6,850 nucleotides of DNA from the NCBI GenBank assembly GCA_946222495.1, contig CAMICF010000159.1, positions 1-6,850 on the forward strand, read 5' to 3'. The position numbers and the translations under genes are program-made. The stretch is from an uncultured Janibacter sp. Lineage in GTDB: Bacteria; Actinomycetota; Actinomycetes; Actinomycetales; Dermatophilaceae. Of this stretch, positions 1 through 6,496 are shown in pieces (position 1 is the first letter of the stretch; each line of letters opens with the position of its first letter). The notes under the pieces were generated by a model. That model searched no databases and was not told the DNA's origin. It worked only from the letters and a program-made list of their open reading frames with translations.

Positions 1-1260
1 CTCGAGTGGGACGTCGTCGCCGTCCCCGGGCTGTCCGAGGGCGTCTTCCCCGCGCACAGCTCCCGGTCCTCCTTCAAGGAGGGCACGTGGACCCTCGGCC
101 AGATCAACGAGTCCGGCTGGATCTCGGGTCTCGACGGGGTGCCCTTCCCGCTGCGCGGCGACCGCGAGGGCCTGCCGCACCTCGACCTCTCGCTCGCGGA
201 GACCAAGGCCCTGCAGGAGGAGCTCAAGCGCTACCGGGCCGCCGGTGGTGAGCACGGGCTGCTCGAGGAACGCCGCCTGGCCTACGTCGCGTGCACCCGG
301 GCCCGGAGCCAGCTGCTCCTCGGGTCGTGGGTGTGGGGCCCGACCGGGCAGAACCCGCGGCTGCAGTCACGCTTCCTCGACGAGGCGCTCGCCGCCGGCC
401 CCACCGAGGTCATCGAGTGGGCGGACATGCCCGAGTCCAAGGAGGTGACCAACCCCGCGCTCGAGACGGCCAAGCAGGTCCTGTGGCCGGGGACCGAGCA
501 GGCCCCCGAGCGGCCGCGGCTGGCGACGGCCGCGGAGCGGATGGACGCCGATCCGGCCGACCTCGAGGTCGACCTCGGCGCGGACCCCCTCGACGACCAG
601 CTGCGGATCCTCCTCGAGGAGCGCGACCGTCGCCGTCGCGCCCGCGGCGAGGACGTCTCGGTCGACCTGCCGGCGCACCTCTCGACGTCCCAGCTCGTCT
701 CGCTCGCCCGGGACGCGCAGGCCTTCGCGCTGGACCTGCGCCGTCCGATGCCGCAGCCGCCGCAGGTGGCCGGCCGGCGCGGGACCGCCTTCCACGCCTG
801 GGTCGAGGAGCACTACGCCCACGCCGGCCTCGTCGACATCTTCGAGCTGCCGGGCAGTGCTGACGAAGACCTCGGGGACGCCGACCTCGCGGACATGCAG
901 GCCCACTTCCTCGCCAGCGAGTGGGCCGAGCGGCAGCCGCTGGACGTCGAGCTCTCCCTCGAGACGCTCGTCGGTGGTCACGCCATCCGTGGCCGCGTCG
1001 ACGCGGTCTTCGCCGACGAGGACGGCGGCGTCACCGTCGTCGACTGGAAGACCGGGCGTCCGCCGAAGGGCGCCGAGGCGCACGTCCGGGCGGTCCAGCT
1101 CTCGGCCTACCGGATCGCCTATGTCCGGTGGCGGGGGATCGACCCCGACCGGGTGCGCGGTGCCTTCTTCTACGCCGCGACGGGCGAGACGGTGCGACCG
1201 GAGATGCTCGAGGAGACCGCGGTCGTCGAGCTCATCGGCACGGCGGTGACGCCGACCTGA
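1..1260 (+). CDS. adnB: ATP-dependent helicase-nuclease AdnB, C-terminal part (5' end outside window)
   Basis: The reading frame is open from base 1, so only the last 419 residues are seen. AdnB is one subunit of the actinobacterial AdnAB motor-nuclease, which processes double-strand DNA ends. The fragment begins inside helicase motif V (LEWDVVAVPGLSEGVFP, window residues 2-18 or so), followed by motif VI, EERRLAYVACTRAR, near nt 265-306. After a charged linker comes a RecB-type PD-(D/E)XK nuclease domain (about nt 690-1200): a His in GTAFHAW (793-795), Asp in GRVDAVF (1000-1002), Asp and Lys of VVDWKTG (1042-1050), and the QLSAY motif (Gln 1096, Tyr 1108). All expected catalytic positions are present, so the nuclease looks active. 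AdnA has a similar architecture; I chose AdnB because in mycobacteria adnB is the distal gene, closer to nudC and uvrD2. The gene ends in TGA, 6 bp before the stop of a convergent gene. Confidence 0.8.
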   Translation, partial: LEWDVVAVPGLSEGVFPAHSSRSSFKEGTWTLGQINESGWISGLDGVPFPLRGDREGLPHLDLSLAETKALQEELKRYRAAGGEHGLLEERRLAYVACTRARSQLLLGSWVWGPTGQNPRLQSRFLDEALAAGPTEVIEWADMPESKEVTNPALETAKQVLWPGTEQAPERPRLATAAERMDADPADLEVDLGADPLDDQLRILLEERDRRRRARGEDVSVDLPAHLSTSQLVSLARDAQAFALDLRRPMPQPPQVAGRRGTAFHAWVEEHYAHAGLVDIFELPGSADEDLGDADLADMQAHFLASEWAERQPLDVELSLETLVGGHAIRGRVDAVFADEDGGVTVVDWKTGRPPKGAEAHVRAVQLSAYRIAYVRWRGIDPDRVRGAFFYAATGETVRPEMLEETAVVELIGTAVTPT

Positions 1261-1266
1261 GGGCGG

Positions 1267-2859
1267 TCAGCGGGGCTTGAGCGGGACGACGTCGTCACCG
1301 TCGTCGTCATCGTTGATCGGGGTGATCTCCGCGGTGACGTGGTCATTGCCCTTCGTCGAGCGCGAAGGGAGCGTGGCCGGCGCGTCGGTCGTCGGTGCCT
1401 CGCCCACCTCGGGGGTGGCGTCGGCCCGGGGTGCGTCGTCGGCGACCGCGTCGGCGCGGCCGGTGGCGCAGTCGTCGGTGCCGACCGGGTCGGGATCCGT
1501 CGTCGGGTCCACATCGGGCGTCGGACCCTCGGGGGCGGTGCTGTCGGAGTGGGTGCTGTCGGAGTCGGCGCTGTCGGGGACCGCGTGGATGCGGGTGACC
1601 GGGGTCAGGGCCGCCGGGTGCTCGACCTGGACGGCGTCGTCCGCGCTGGAAGCGTCACCGGACACGGAGTCGACGGGCTCGGTGGAGTCGACGTCCGGCT
1701 CCGGTCGGACGGTGGGCGTCCCGGGGGTGGCAGTCGCGGTGGGGCCGTCGGCGGCGACGACATCGGTGGGGACCGGCTGGGTGCCGGAGGTCGTGGCCTC
1801 GGGGTCGGTGGCTCCCGCGTCGGTGTCGGTCGACCCGTCCGTGGTGGTGGCCTCCGAGGGGGCGGGCCCGGCCTCGGTCTGGGTGGTCAGCGGCACGGCC
1901 GGGGCGGCGGTCGAGGCGGTGCGGTGCTCTTCTTCCTCACGGGCGAGCCGCTCGTCGAGGCGTCGCAGCTGGGCGGCGTGCTCCTCGGCGCCCTCGTCGT
2001 CGCCGGTCGCGACGGCGGTCATCATCGCGCGGACGAGCTGCATCTCGCCGATGACCCGGGCCCGCTCCTGGATGTGGCGGTCCGGCCGCTCGACGCGGTT
2101 GTGCACGTAGGACTCGTAGACGGTCCCGAAGGCCTGCGGGTCGAGCTCGGCGAGCAGGGGAGCGAGGTCGTCGGCGGGGTCGGCGACCTGGGCGGACTCC
2201 CAGCCGAGGAAGGCCTTGATGTCGATGTCGCTGCCGTCGTCCGGCGTCGCGAGGACGGACTCCGAGCCGAGCGCCCCGTGGGTCGCCGTGGTGCTGAAGG
2301 CCCAGAGGCTCTCGTCGTCGAGCACCTGCTCCCACCGGGTGAGGAGGCCCGTGGGCACCCGTCCGGTGGCGGCGGCCCGGTCGAGCTCGGCCAGTCGGCG
2401 GGCCCGGTAGGACGCCGCGTCGTAGACGGGGGTGCCGGCCTCCTCGTAGATGCGGGGGTCGAGGTTGTGCAGCTGGGCGATGGCGCGACCCAGACCGACG
2501 GCGATCGTGGACTCGGGCTCGATGCCGTCGAGGTTGACCAGGCGGCCGGTGAGGTACGTGTGGACCGCGGCGCGGCCCCCTTCGGGCAGCGGCACCCAGC
2601 CCTTGACCCACGGGACGGGCATCGTCAGGCGACGGGAGAGCAGGGCCAGCAGGGCGGCGGAGCGCTCGATGTGCGCGGACGCGGCCGGGGTCGTGGGGCA
2701 GCGGATGACCCACCGACGGTGGTCCCGGTCCGAGACGAAGGCGACCTCGACTGGGTCACCCGGGCCGGAGGGCACGACGCCCTCGACGGTGTCGGGATCG
2801 AGGCCGGGCACGGCGGCGCTGGCCAGTGCGGCGAGAGTCAGCGGTCCACGAGAGGTCAC
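1267..2859 (-). CDS. Phosphotransferase (APH/macrolide-kinase-like) with degenerate active site and long acidic disordered tail
   Basis: The predicted protein has 530 residues. Residues 1-275 look like the aminoglycoside/macrolide phosphotransferase fold: an N-lobe with RRWVIRCP (48-55) and an Ala/Glu-rich helix, a hinge-like HTYLTGRLV (100-108), the helix IAVGLGRAIAQLHNLDP (119-135), and a C-lobe with THGALGSESV (193-202) and AFLGWESAQVADPADDLA (216-233). The DPADDLA ending is typical of the family. The usual HGD catalytic Asp is Ala196, the metal-binding Asn position is Ser/Glu, and the D of the D-F/W-G segment is Gly219, so catalysis is doubtful. A coiled, charged segment (about 285-313) follows, then about 215 residues rich in D, T, S, P, A and E with no visible fold. 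The start is GTG at 2859, where family similarity seems to begin (VTSRGPLTLAALA); no Shine-Dalgarno is seen, but TACGGT lies 6 nt upstream. An in-frame GTG at 2880 is the alternative. The substrate is unknown; resistance should not be assumed. It is convergent with adnB and divergent from nudC. Confidence 0.8.
   Translation of the reverse strand: MTSRGPLTLAALASAAVPGLDPDTVEGVVPSGPGDPVEVAFVSDRDHRRWVIRCPTTPAASAHIERSAALLALLSRRLTMPVPWVKGWVPLPEGGRAAVHTYLTGRLVNLDGIEPESTIAVGLGRAIAQLHNLDPRIYEEAGTPVYDAASYRARRLAELDRAAATGRVPTGLLTRWEQVLDDESLWAFSTTATHGALGSESVLATPDDGSDIDIKAFLGWESAQVADPADDLAPLLAELDPQAFGTVYESYVHNRVERPDRHIQERARVIGEMQLVRAMMTAVATGDDEGAEEHAAQLRRLDERLAREEEEHRTASTAAPAVPLTTQTEAGPAPSEATTTDGSTDTDAGATDPEATTSGTQPVPTDVVAADGPTATATPGTPTVRPEPDVDSTEPVDSVSGDASSADDAVQVEHPAALTPVTRIHAVPDSADSDSTHSDSTAPEGPTPDVDPTTDPDPVGTDDCATGRADAVADDAPRADATPEVGEAPTTDAPATLPSRSTKGNDHVTAEITPINDDDDGDDVVPLKPR
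1538..1579. repeat. 15-bp tandem repeat inside the acidic tail
   Basis: Two near-identical 15-bp units (gtgctgtcggagtgg at 1538-1552, gtgctgtcggagtcg at 1553-1567) and a third degenerate partial unit (from 1568) encode a Ser/Asp/Thr pentapeptide repeat, read on the minus strand as S-D-S-T-H-S-D-S-T. The unit length is a multiple of three, so changes in copy number would keep the frame. Confidence 0.75.
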
Positions 2860-2871
2860 GAGGCCACCGTA
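2860..2871 (-). promoter_or_regulatory. Putative -10 element, phosphotransferase-like gene (leaderless)
   Basis: On the minus strand TACGGT (2871 down to 2866) fits the actinobacterial TAnnnT consensus. It is separated from the GTG start at 2859 by exactly 6 nt, which places the expected transcription start on the start codon. No purine-rich ribosome binding site precedes the GTG. No convincing -35 is seen, which is common for such promoters. This is inferred from sequence only. Confidence 0.45.
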
Positions 2872-2931
2872 CGAGGCCACCGCCGCTGATTGCGGAAGCG
2901 ACGCCCCTCCGGCGGCGGCGGCGATGGTCCC

Positions 2932-2943
2932 TAGGCTGGTGAT
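2932..2943 (+). promoter_or_regulatory. Putative -10 element, nudC (leaderless)
   Basis: TAGGCT at 2932-2937 fits TAnnnT and lies exactly 6 nt before the GTG at 2944, so transcription would be expected to begin at or next to the start codon. None of the three candidate nudC starts (2944, 2959, 2974) has a clear Shine-Dalgarno sequence. This favours a leaderless transcript and the 2944 start. The -35 region is G/C-rich and not recognisable. Confidence 0.5.
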
Positions 2944-3867
2944 GTGGACCACGACCCGATGCGAGACCTGCCCATGACCGCCTCGGCCATCGACCGGGAT
3001 GCTCCGGCGCGGTCCGACCCGCAGCTCCTGCCGCGCCTGCTCGCCGACCCCGCGACGCGGGTCGTCGAGCTGCGGGGGGAGAGCGCCCCCCTTCGTGCCG
3101 AGGGCGGGCTCGACCTCCGCTCGCCGGAGCCGGGGGACGCCGATACCCTGCTCCTCTACCTCGGGCTCCTCGAGGGCCGGCCCCACGTCGCCGCCTGCCG
3201 ACCCGACCCGCCACCTGCGCCCTCCGACCGGGAGGACGACCTGGACAGTGCTCCCTTCGCCCGGCTCCGGGACGTGGCCAGCGACCTGCCGCCGGACGAG
3301 GTCGCCCTCTTCGCGACGGCACTCGCGCTGGCGAACTGGCATGTGCGCCACCCCTTCTGCCCGCGCTGCGGGACGGCCACCGAGATCGTCCAGGCGGGAT
3401 GGGTGCGCCGCTGCCCTGAGGACGGCTCCGAGCACTACCCGCGGACGGACCCGGCCGTGATCATGGCCGTCACCGATGACGCGGACCGCCTGCTCATGGC
3501 CCGCAACGTCGGTTGGCCCGAAGGGAGGTTCTCCGTCCTCGCCGGGTTCGTCGAGCCGGGGGAGACGATCGAGGCCGCGGTGGCCCGGGAGGTCTTCGAG
3601 GAGGCGGGGGTCGAAGTCGTCGACGCCCGGTTCGTCGCCGACCAGCCCTGGCCCTTCCCCGGGTCGCTCATGCTCGGGTGCACCGCCCGGGCGACGACGA
3701 CGGACCTGGTCTGCCAGCCGGACGAGATCGCCGAGGCGCGCTGGTTCACCCGCGAGGAGTTCCGCGCGGAGCTGCACGAGGGGTACGTCCGCTCCGCCGG
3801 GCGGCTCTCCATCGCTGCCCGTCTCATCGAGGGCTGGCTCGGCCAGCGCCTCGACCGCCTCGACTGA
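2944..3867 (+). CDS. nudC: NAD+ diphosphatase NudC (Nudix hydrolase)
   Basis: NudC hydrolyses NAD(H) to NMN(H) and AMP and, in the family, can remove NAD caps from RNA 5' ends; it is cytosolic. The protein has 307 residues from the GTG. Its N-terminal domain is variable, followed by a zinc-ribbon segment, FCPRCG (138-143) ... RRCPEDGSEHYPRTDP. The Nudix box runs from Gly201 to Val223 and matches G-x5-E-x7-R-E-x2-E-E-x-G (GFVEPGE ... REVFEEAGV). The NudC-specific signature QPWPFP is at 234-239, followed by GSLM. Only three of the four expected zinc-ligand cysteines are visible (C139, C142, C157); the fourth position falls in a D-G-S-E-H stretch. I chose the GTG start because of the -10 spacing. 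ATG codons at 2959 and 2974 would give 302 or 297 residues and cannot be excluded. Its position upstream of uvrD2 matches the mycobacterial order. Confidence 0.93.
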   Translation: MDHDPMRDLPMTASAIDRDAPARSDPQLLPRLLADPATRVVELRGESAPLRAEGGLDLRSPEPGDADTLLLYLGLLEGRPHVAACRPDPPPAPSDREDDLDSAPFARLRDVASDLPPDEVALFATALALANWHVRHPFCPRCGTATEIVQAGWVRRCPEDGSEHYPRTDPAVIMAVTDDADRLLMARNVGWPEGRFSVLAGFVEPGETIEAAVAREVFEEAGVEVVDARFVADQPWPFPGSLMLGCTARATTTDLVCQPDEIAEARWFTREEFRAELHEGYVRSAGRLSIAARLIEGWLGQRLDRLD

Positions 3868-3873
3868 CGTCGC

Positions 3874-3944
3874 CTCCCTTCTCCCCGGTCGATGTATCCG
3901 GGTGAGTCCGGGCGCACTCCGGGACATCGACCCGGCGAAGGGAG
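3874..3944 (+). terminator. Long hairpin after nudC, putative terminator
   Basis: The arms at 3874-3895 and 3924-3944 are complementary over about 20 positions, with one bulge and one mismatch (left arm tcccttctccccggtcgatg..., right arm acatcgacccggcgaaggga). The loop between them can form a smaller inner stem (GAGT at 3904-3907 with ACTC at 3916-3919). It begins 7 bp after the nudC stop. There is no U-tract, which is frequent for high-GC terminators, so the role could instead be RNA processing or regulation of uvrD2. The inverted repeat itself is certain; its function is inferred. Confidence 0.55.
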
Positions 3945-3960
3945 CCCCGGCGAAGGTGGC
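3931..3960. repeat. Tandem 15-bp repeat duplicating part of the hairpin arm
   Basis: cccggcgaagggagc (3931-3945) is followed directly by cccggcgaaggtggc (3946-3960), with 13 of 15 bases identical. The first copy overlaps the right arm of the long hairpin, so the second copy offers a competing but weaker partner for the left arm. Confidence 0.8.
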
Positions 3961-3988
3961 CGTCGGGACTCGATGAGAGAGTGACGCG

Positions 3989-6139
3989 GTGAGCACGCAG
4001 CCCGGCCCGCAGTCCGCGGACGACATCCTCGCCGCGCTCGACCCAGAGCAGCGCGAGGTGGCCGCGCACCCGAGCGGACCGATGGTCGTGCTCGCCGGTG
4101 CGGGCACGGGCAAGACCCGCGCGATCACCCACCGCATCGCCTACGGGGTGCAGTCCGGGGCCTACGTGCCGACGCGGGTGCTCGCGGTGACCTTCACCGC
4201 GCGGGCGGCGGGGGAGATGCGCACCCGGCTGCGCGACCTCGGGGTCGTGGGGGTCCAGACCCGGACCTTCCACGCGGCCGCCCTGCGGCAGCTGCACTAC
4301 TTCTGGCCGCAGGCGATCGGGGGCGCGGCACCGGAGATCATGGGCCACAAGGCCCCCGCGGTGGGCGAGGCCGCATCGCGGGTGGGCATGCGCCTCAACC
4401 GCAGCGAGCTGCGCGACGTCGCCGCCGAGATCGAGTGGTCCAAGGTCTCCCTCCTCACCCCCGAGACCTACCCGGACGCCGCCCGCCGCGCCCGCCGAGA
4501 GCCCCCGGGGATGGACCACACGGCGATGGCCCGGCTGATCTCCACCTACGAGGACGTCAAGGGGGAGCGCGGCGTCATCGACTTCGAGGACGTCCTCCTG
4601 CTCACCGTGGGGATCCTCGAGGAGCGCGAGGACATCGCGCGGACGGTGCGTGGCCAGTACCGGCACTTCGTCGTCGACGAGTACCAGGACGTCAACGCGC
4701 TGCAGCAGCGCCTGCTCGACCTGTGGCTCGGTGAGCGCGGCGACATCTGCGTCGTCGGGGATCCCGCCCAGACGATCTACTCCTTCACGGGCGCGACCCC
4801 GCAGCACCTGCTGCGCTTCACCGACACCCACCCCGGCGCGGCGACCGTGCGCCTCGTGCGCAACTACCGCTCCACCCCGCAGGTGCTCTCGCTCGCCAAC
4901 ACCCTGCTCACCGGCCCGTCCGGGCAGCGGCGTGGCGGTGCGGTCGAGCTCGTGGCCCAGCGCGAAGGGGGGCCCCGCCCCGAGCTGACCGCGCTCGACG
5001 ACGACCCGGCGGAGGCGGCCTGGGTGGCCGACCGGATCTCCGCGCTCGTCGCCTCGGGTCGGCCGCTGCGGGAGATCGCCGTCCTCTTCCGGACGAACGG
5101 CCAGTCCGAGGCGCTCGAGTCGGCGCTCGCCGACGCGGACCTGCCCTACCTCGTGAAGGGCGGGGAGCGGTTCTTCTCCCGCAAGGAGGTCCGCGAGGCG
5201 ATCCTCCTGCTGCGGGGCGCCGCCCGCACCGATGACGGCAGCAAGCCGCTGCCCTCGCTCGTCGGCGATGTCCTCGGTGGCATGGGGTGGCACGAGGACG
5301 CCCCCGCGAGCACCGGTGCCATGCGCTCGCGCTGGGAGTCGCTCAAGGCGCTCGTCGACCTGTCCGCGCGACTGGCAGCCACGACGCCGGAGGCCCGGCT
5401 GCCCGATCTCGTGCGGGACCTCGACGAGCGGATCGCCGCCCAGCACGCTCCCGCCGTCGACGGGGTGACGCTCGCGTCGCTGCACGCGGCCAAGGGTCTT
5501 GAGTGGGACGTCGTCTTCCTCACCGGGTGCTCCGACGGCCTGATGCCGATCATGATGGCCGAGGGTCCCGAGGAGATCGAGGAGGAGCGGCGCCTGATGT
5601 ACGTCGGCGTCACCCGTGCCCGCGAGGTGCTCCACCTCTCCTACGCCCGGGCCCGCACGCCCGGGGCCAAGGCGAGCCGGCGGGTCAGCCGATTCCTCGA
5701 CCAGGCCGCCGAGATCCTCGGGGAGGGCGCGCGCTCGACTCCCAAGCGCGCCACCGCTGCTCGCGGCTCCGGCAAGCTCAAGGCCTCGCGTCCCAAGGTG
5801 TGCAAGGGCTGCGGCACGGAGCTGACCTCCGCCGCGGAGCGCGCGTCGGGCCGCTGCCCGGACTGCCCGCCCACGTACGACGAGGCGACCTTCGAGCGGC
5901 TGCGCGCCTGGCGCAAGGCCGTGTCCAAGGCGGCCTCCGTCCCGGCCTTCGTCGTCTTCTCCGATGCCACGCTCGAGGCGATCGCCGAGGCCGAGCCGGG
6001 AGGCCAGCGCGAGCTCGCCGCCATCAGCGGTGTCGGCCCGCGCAAGCTCTCGCTCTACGCCGACCAGGTGATCGCCGTCATCGGTGGGGCCGACCCGGAC
6101 GAGGTCGCCGAGGCGGCCGTCGGGGAGCTCGAGGACTGA
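3989..6139 (+). CDS. uvrD2: ATP-dependent DNA helicase UvrD2 (SF1A, tetracysteine and HRDC domain)
   Basis: UvrD2 is a 3'-5' superfamily 1 helicase of actinobacteria involved in DNA repair and replication; it is reported as essential in mycobacteria. The 716 residues match the roughly 700 of the mycobacterial protein. Visible motifs are the Q-motif (LDPEQREV, 17-24), Walker A AGAGTGKT (36-43), motif II VDEYQD (229-234), motif III GDPAQTIYSFTGA, motif IV VRNYRST, motif V TLASLHAAKGLEWDVVFLTG and motif VI EERRLMYVGVTRAR (532-545). A four-cysteine motif follows (C605, C608, C623, C626; CxxC-14-CxxC), then an HRDC domain from about Phe635 to 695, including SGVGPRKLSLYADQV. In the mycobacterial enzyme the cysteine motif couples ATPase activity to unwinding, whereas the HRDC domain is dispensable. 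The start is GTG at 3989, preceded by a purine-rich gagagag about 8 nt upstream. The gene sits between nudC and whiB7, as in mycobacteria. No damage is seen. Confidence 0.95.
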   Translation: MSTQPGPQSADDILAALDPEQREVAAHPSGPMVVLAGAGTGKTRAITHRIAYGVQSGAYVPTRVLAVTFTARAAGEMRTRLRDLGVVGVQTRTFHAAALRQLHYFWPQAIGGAAPEIMGHKAPAVGEAASRVGMRLNRSELRDVAAEIEWSKVSLLTPETYPDAARRARREPPGMDHTAMARLISTYEDVKGERGVIDFEDVLLLTVGILEEREDIARTVRGQYRHFVVDEYQDVNALQQRLLDLWLGERGDICVVGDPAQTIYSFTGATPQHLLRFTDTHPGAATVRLVRNYRSTPQVLSLANTLLTGPSGQRRGGAVELVAQREGGPRPELTALDDDPAEAAWVADRISALVASGRPLREIAVLFRTNGQSEALESALADADLPYLVKGGERFFSRKEVREAILLLRGAARTDDGSKPLPSLVGDVLGGMGWHEDAPASTGAMRSRWESLKALVDLSARLAATTPEARLPDLVRDLDERIAAQHAPAVDGVTLASLHAAKGLEWDVVFLTGCSDGLMPIMMAEGPEEIEEERRLMYVGVTRAREVLHLSYARARTPGAKASRRVSRFLDQAAEILGEGARSTPKRATAARGSGKLKASRPKVCKGCGTELTSAAERASGRCPDCPPTYDEATFERLRAWRKAVSKAASVPAFVVFSDATLEAIAEAEPGGQRELAAISGVGPRKLSLYADQVIAVIGGADPDEVAEAAVGELED

Positions 6140-6185
6140 CCCCCTTCGTCCTCGGTCGAGGGGTGGCCGAGCAATCGGATGCGGC

Positions 6186-6203
6186 CTCGAGCACCGACTC
6201 GAG
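6186..6203 (+). terminator. Hairpin after uvrD2, possible terminator
   Basis: CTCGAG at 6186-6191 and CTCGAG at 6198-6203 form a perfect 6-bp stem with a 6-nt loop (caccga). Just before it, CCGA-GCAA-TCGG (6167-6178) forms a small stem closed by a GNRA-type loop. An AT-rich run (6213-6221) follows 9 nt downstream rather than a direct U-tract. It lies between the uvrD2 stop and the whiB7 promoter, so insulation of whiB7 from uvrD2 read-through is a reasonable but unproven role. Confidence 0.35.
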
Positions 6204-6212
6204 AGGATTCGG

Positions 6213-6253
6213 AATTTATTTCGGTGGCGCGCCCCACGGATGTGCCCTACGTT
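6213..6253 (+). promoter_or_regulatory. whiB7 promoter with AT-rich WhiB7 box
   Basis: The AT run aatttattt (6213-6221) stands out in otherwise G/C-rich DNA. Three bases later comes a weak -35 (tggcgc, 6225-6230), then a 17-bp spacer and a -10, TACGTT (6248-6253). Known WhiB7-dependent promoters have exactly this plan: an AT-rich block about 3 bp upstream of the -35, contacted by the WhiB7 AT-hook while the iron-sulfur domain binds the primary sigma factor. The predicted transcript start is near 6260, giving a leader of about 350 nt before whiB7. Confidence 0.7.
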
Positions 6254-6321
6254 GGTTCCTGTCAGTCGGGCACGCCCAGCGCGAGCCCGAGAAGCGCACC
6301 GGACGAGAGGAGGGCAGGACC

Positions 6322-6489
6322 ATGGACATCATCACGATGAACGCCAAGACCACGGTTGATGCTGCCCTCGTGCGCGCCGCCTTCTTCGGCGACGCCACCG
6401 GCACCTTCCTCGGTCGTGACCGCACCCCGGTCATCGACCCGAAGTCTGCCCTCGTGTCGGATCTGCGCCCTGCTGGACCACCCGTCTAG
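6322..6489 (+). CDS. whiB7 leader peptide (upstream ORF, 55 aa)
   Basis: This short ORF runs from ATG to TAG and is preceded by an excellent ribosome binding site, GAGGAGG (6307-6313), 8 nt before the ATG. It encodes 55 residues that start MDIITMNAKT, contain VRAAFFGDATGTFLGRDRTP in the middle and end DLRPAGPPV. There is no signal peptide, membrane segment or run of one amino acid of the kind used by amino-acid biosynthesis leaders. It lies wholly within the predicted whiB7 leader and ends 28 nt before a strong intrinsic terminator. This is the arrangement known for whiB7 attenuation, where ribosome stalling by antibiotics or starvation on the uORF permits read-through. The Pro-Pro pair two codons before the stop may slow ribosomes. 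It is probably regulatory rather than a functional protein. Confidence 0.8.
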   Translation: MDIITMNAKTTVDAALVRAAFFGDATGTFLGRDRTPVIDPKSALVSDLRPAGPPV

Positions 6490-6496
6490 ACGACGG
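6482..6496 (+). promoter_or_regulatory. Small hairpin over the uORF stop codon
   Basis: CCGTC (6482-6486) and GACGG (6492-6496) form a 5-bp stem with loop tagac, which contains the uORF stop codon TAG. A T-rich stretch, aactctttt, follows at 6497-6505. A terminating ribosome would mask this stem. It may be a pause site or a minor terminator in the leader. Confidence 0.4.

Noticed and set aside
64..79. 16-nt sequence cggtcctccttcaagg repeated exactly at 6506-6521
   Set aside because: One copy is inside the adnB coding sequence and the other in the whiB7 leader. With skewed base composition such a match is plausible by chance, and nothing else around the copies is shared.
1251..1273. Possible bidirectional terminator between adnB and the convergent gene
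   Set aside because: Only a 4-bp stem (GACC/GGTC) with bulged extensions and no T-run on either strand, which is too weak to call.
1339..2889. Long open frame on the plus strand opposite the phosphotransferase-like gene
   Set aside because: Its product is G/R/V-rich with no recognisable motif and mirrors the minus-strand codon bias. The minus-strand frame shows a known fold.
2860..4137. Extension of the phosphotransferase-like frame upstream to an ATG at 4137
   Set aside because: It would run antisense through all of nudC and into uvrD2, and the added residues have shadow-like composition. The GTG at 2859 marks the start of plausible protein sequence.
3824..5635. Long minus-strand open frame opposite uvrD2
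   Set aside because: It is opposite a gene with all helicase motifs. Its composition is typical of the antisense of high-GC coding DNA and no domain is visible.
6159..6233. tRNA-like segment with TGGCCGAG, an anticodon-like stem and GGATTCG
   Set aside because: The anticodon-like hairpin has a 6- or 8-nt loop, there is no proper T arm and the acceptor ends do not pair into 7 bp. It overlaps the whiB7 promoter.
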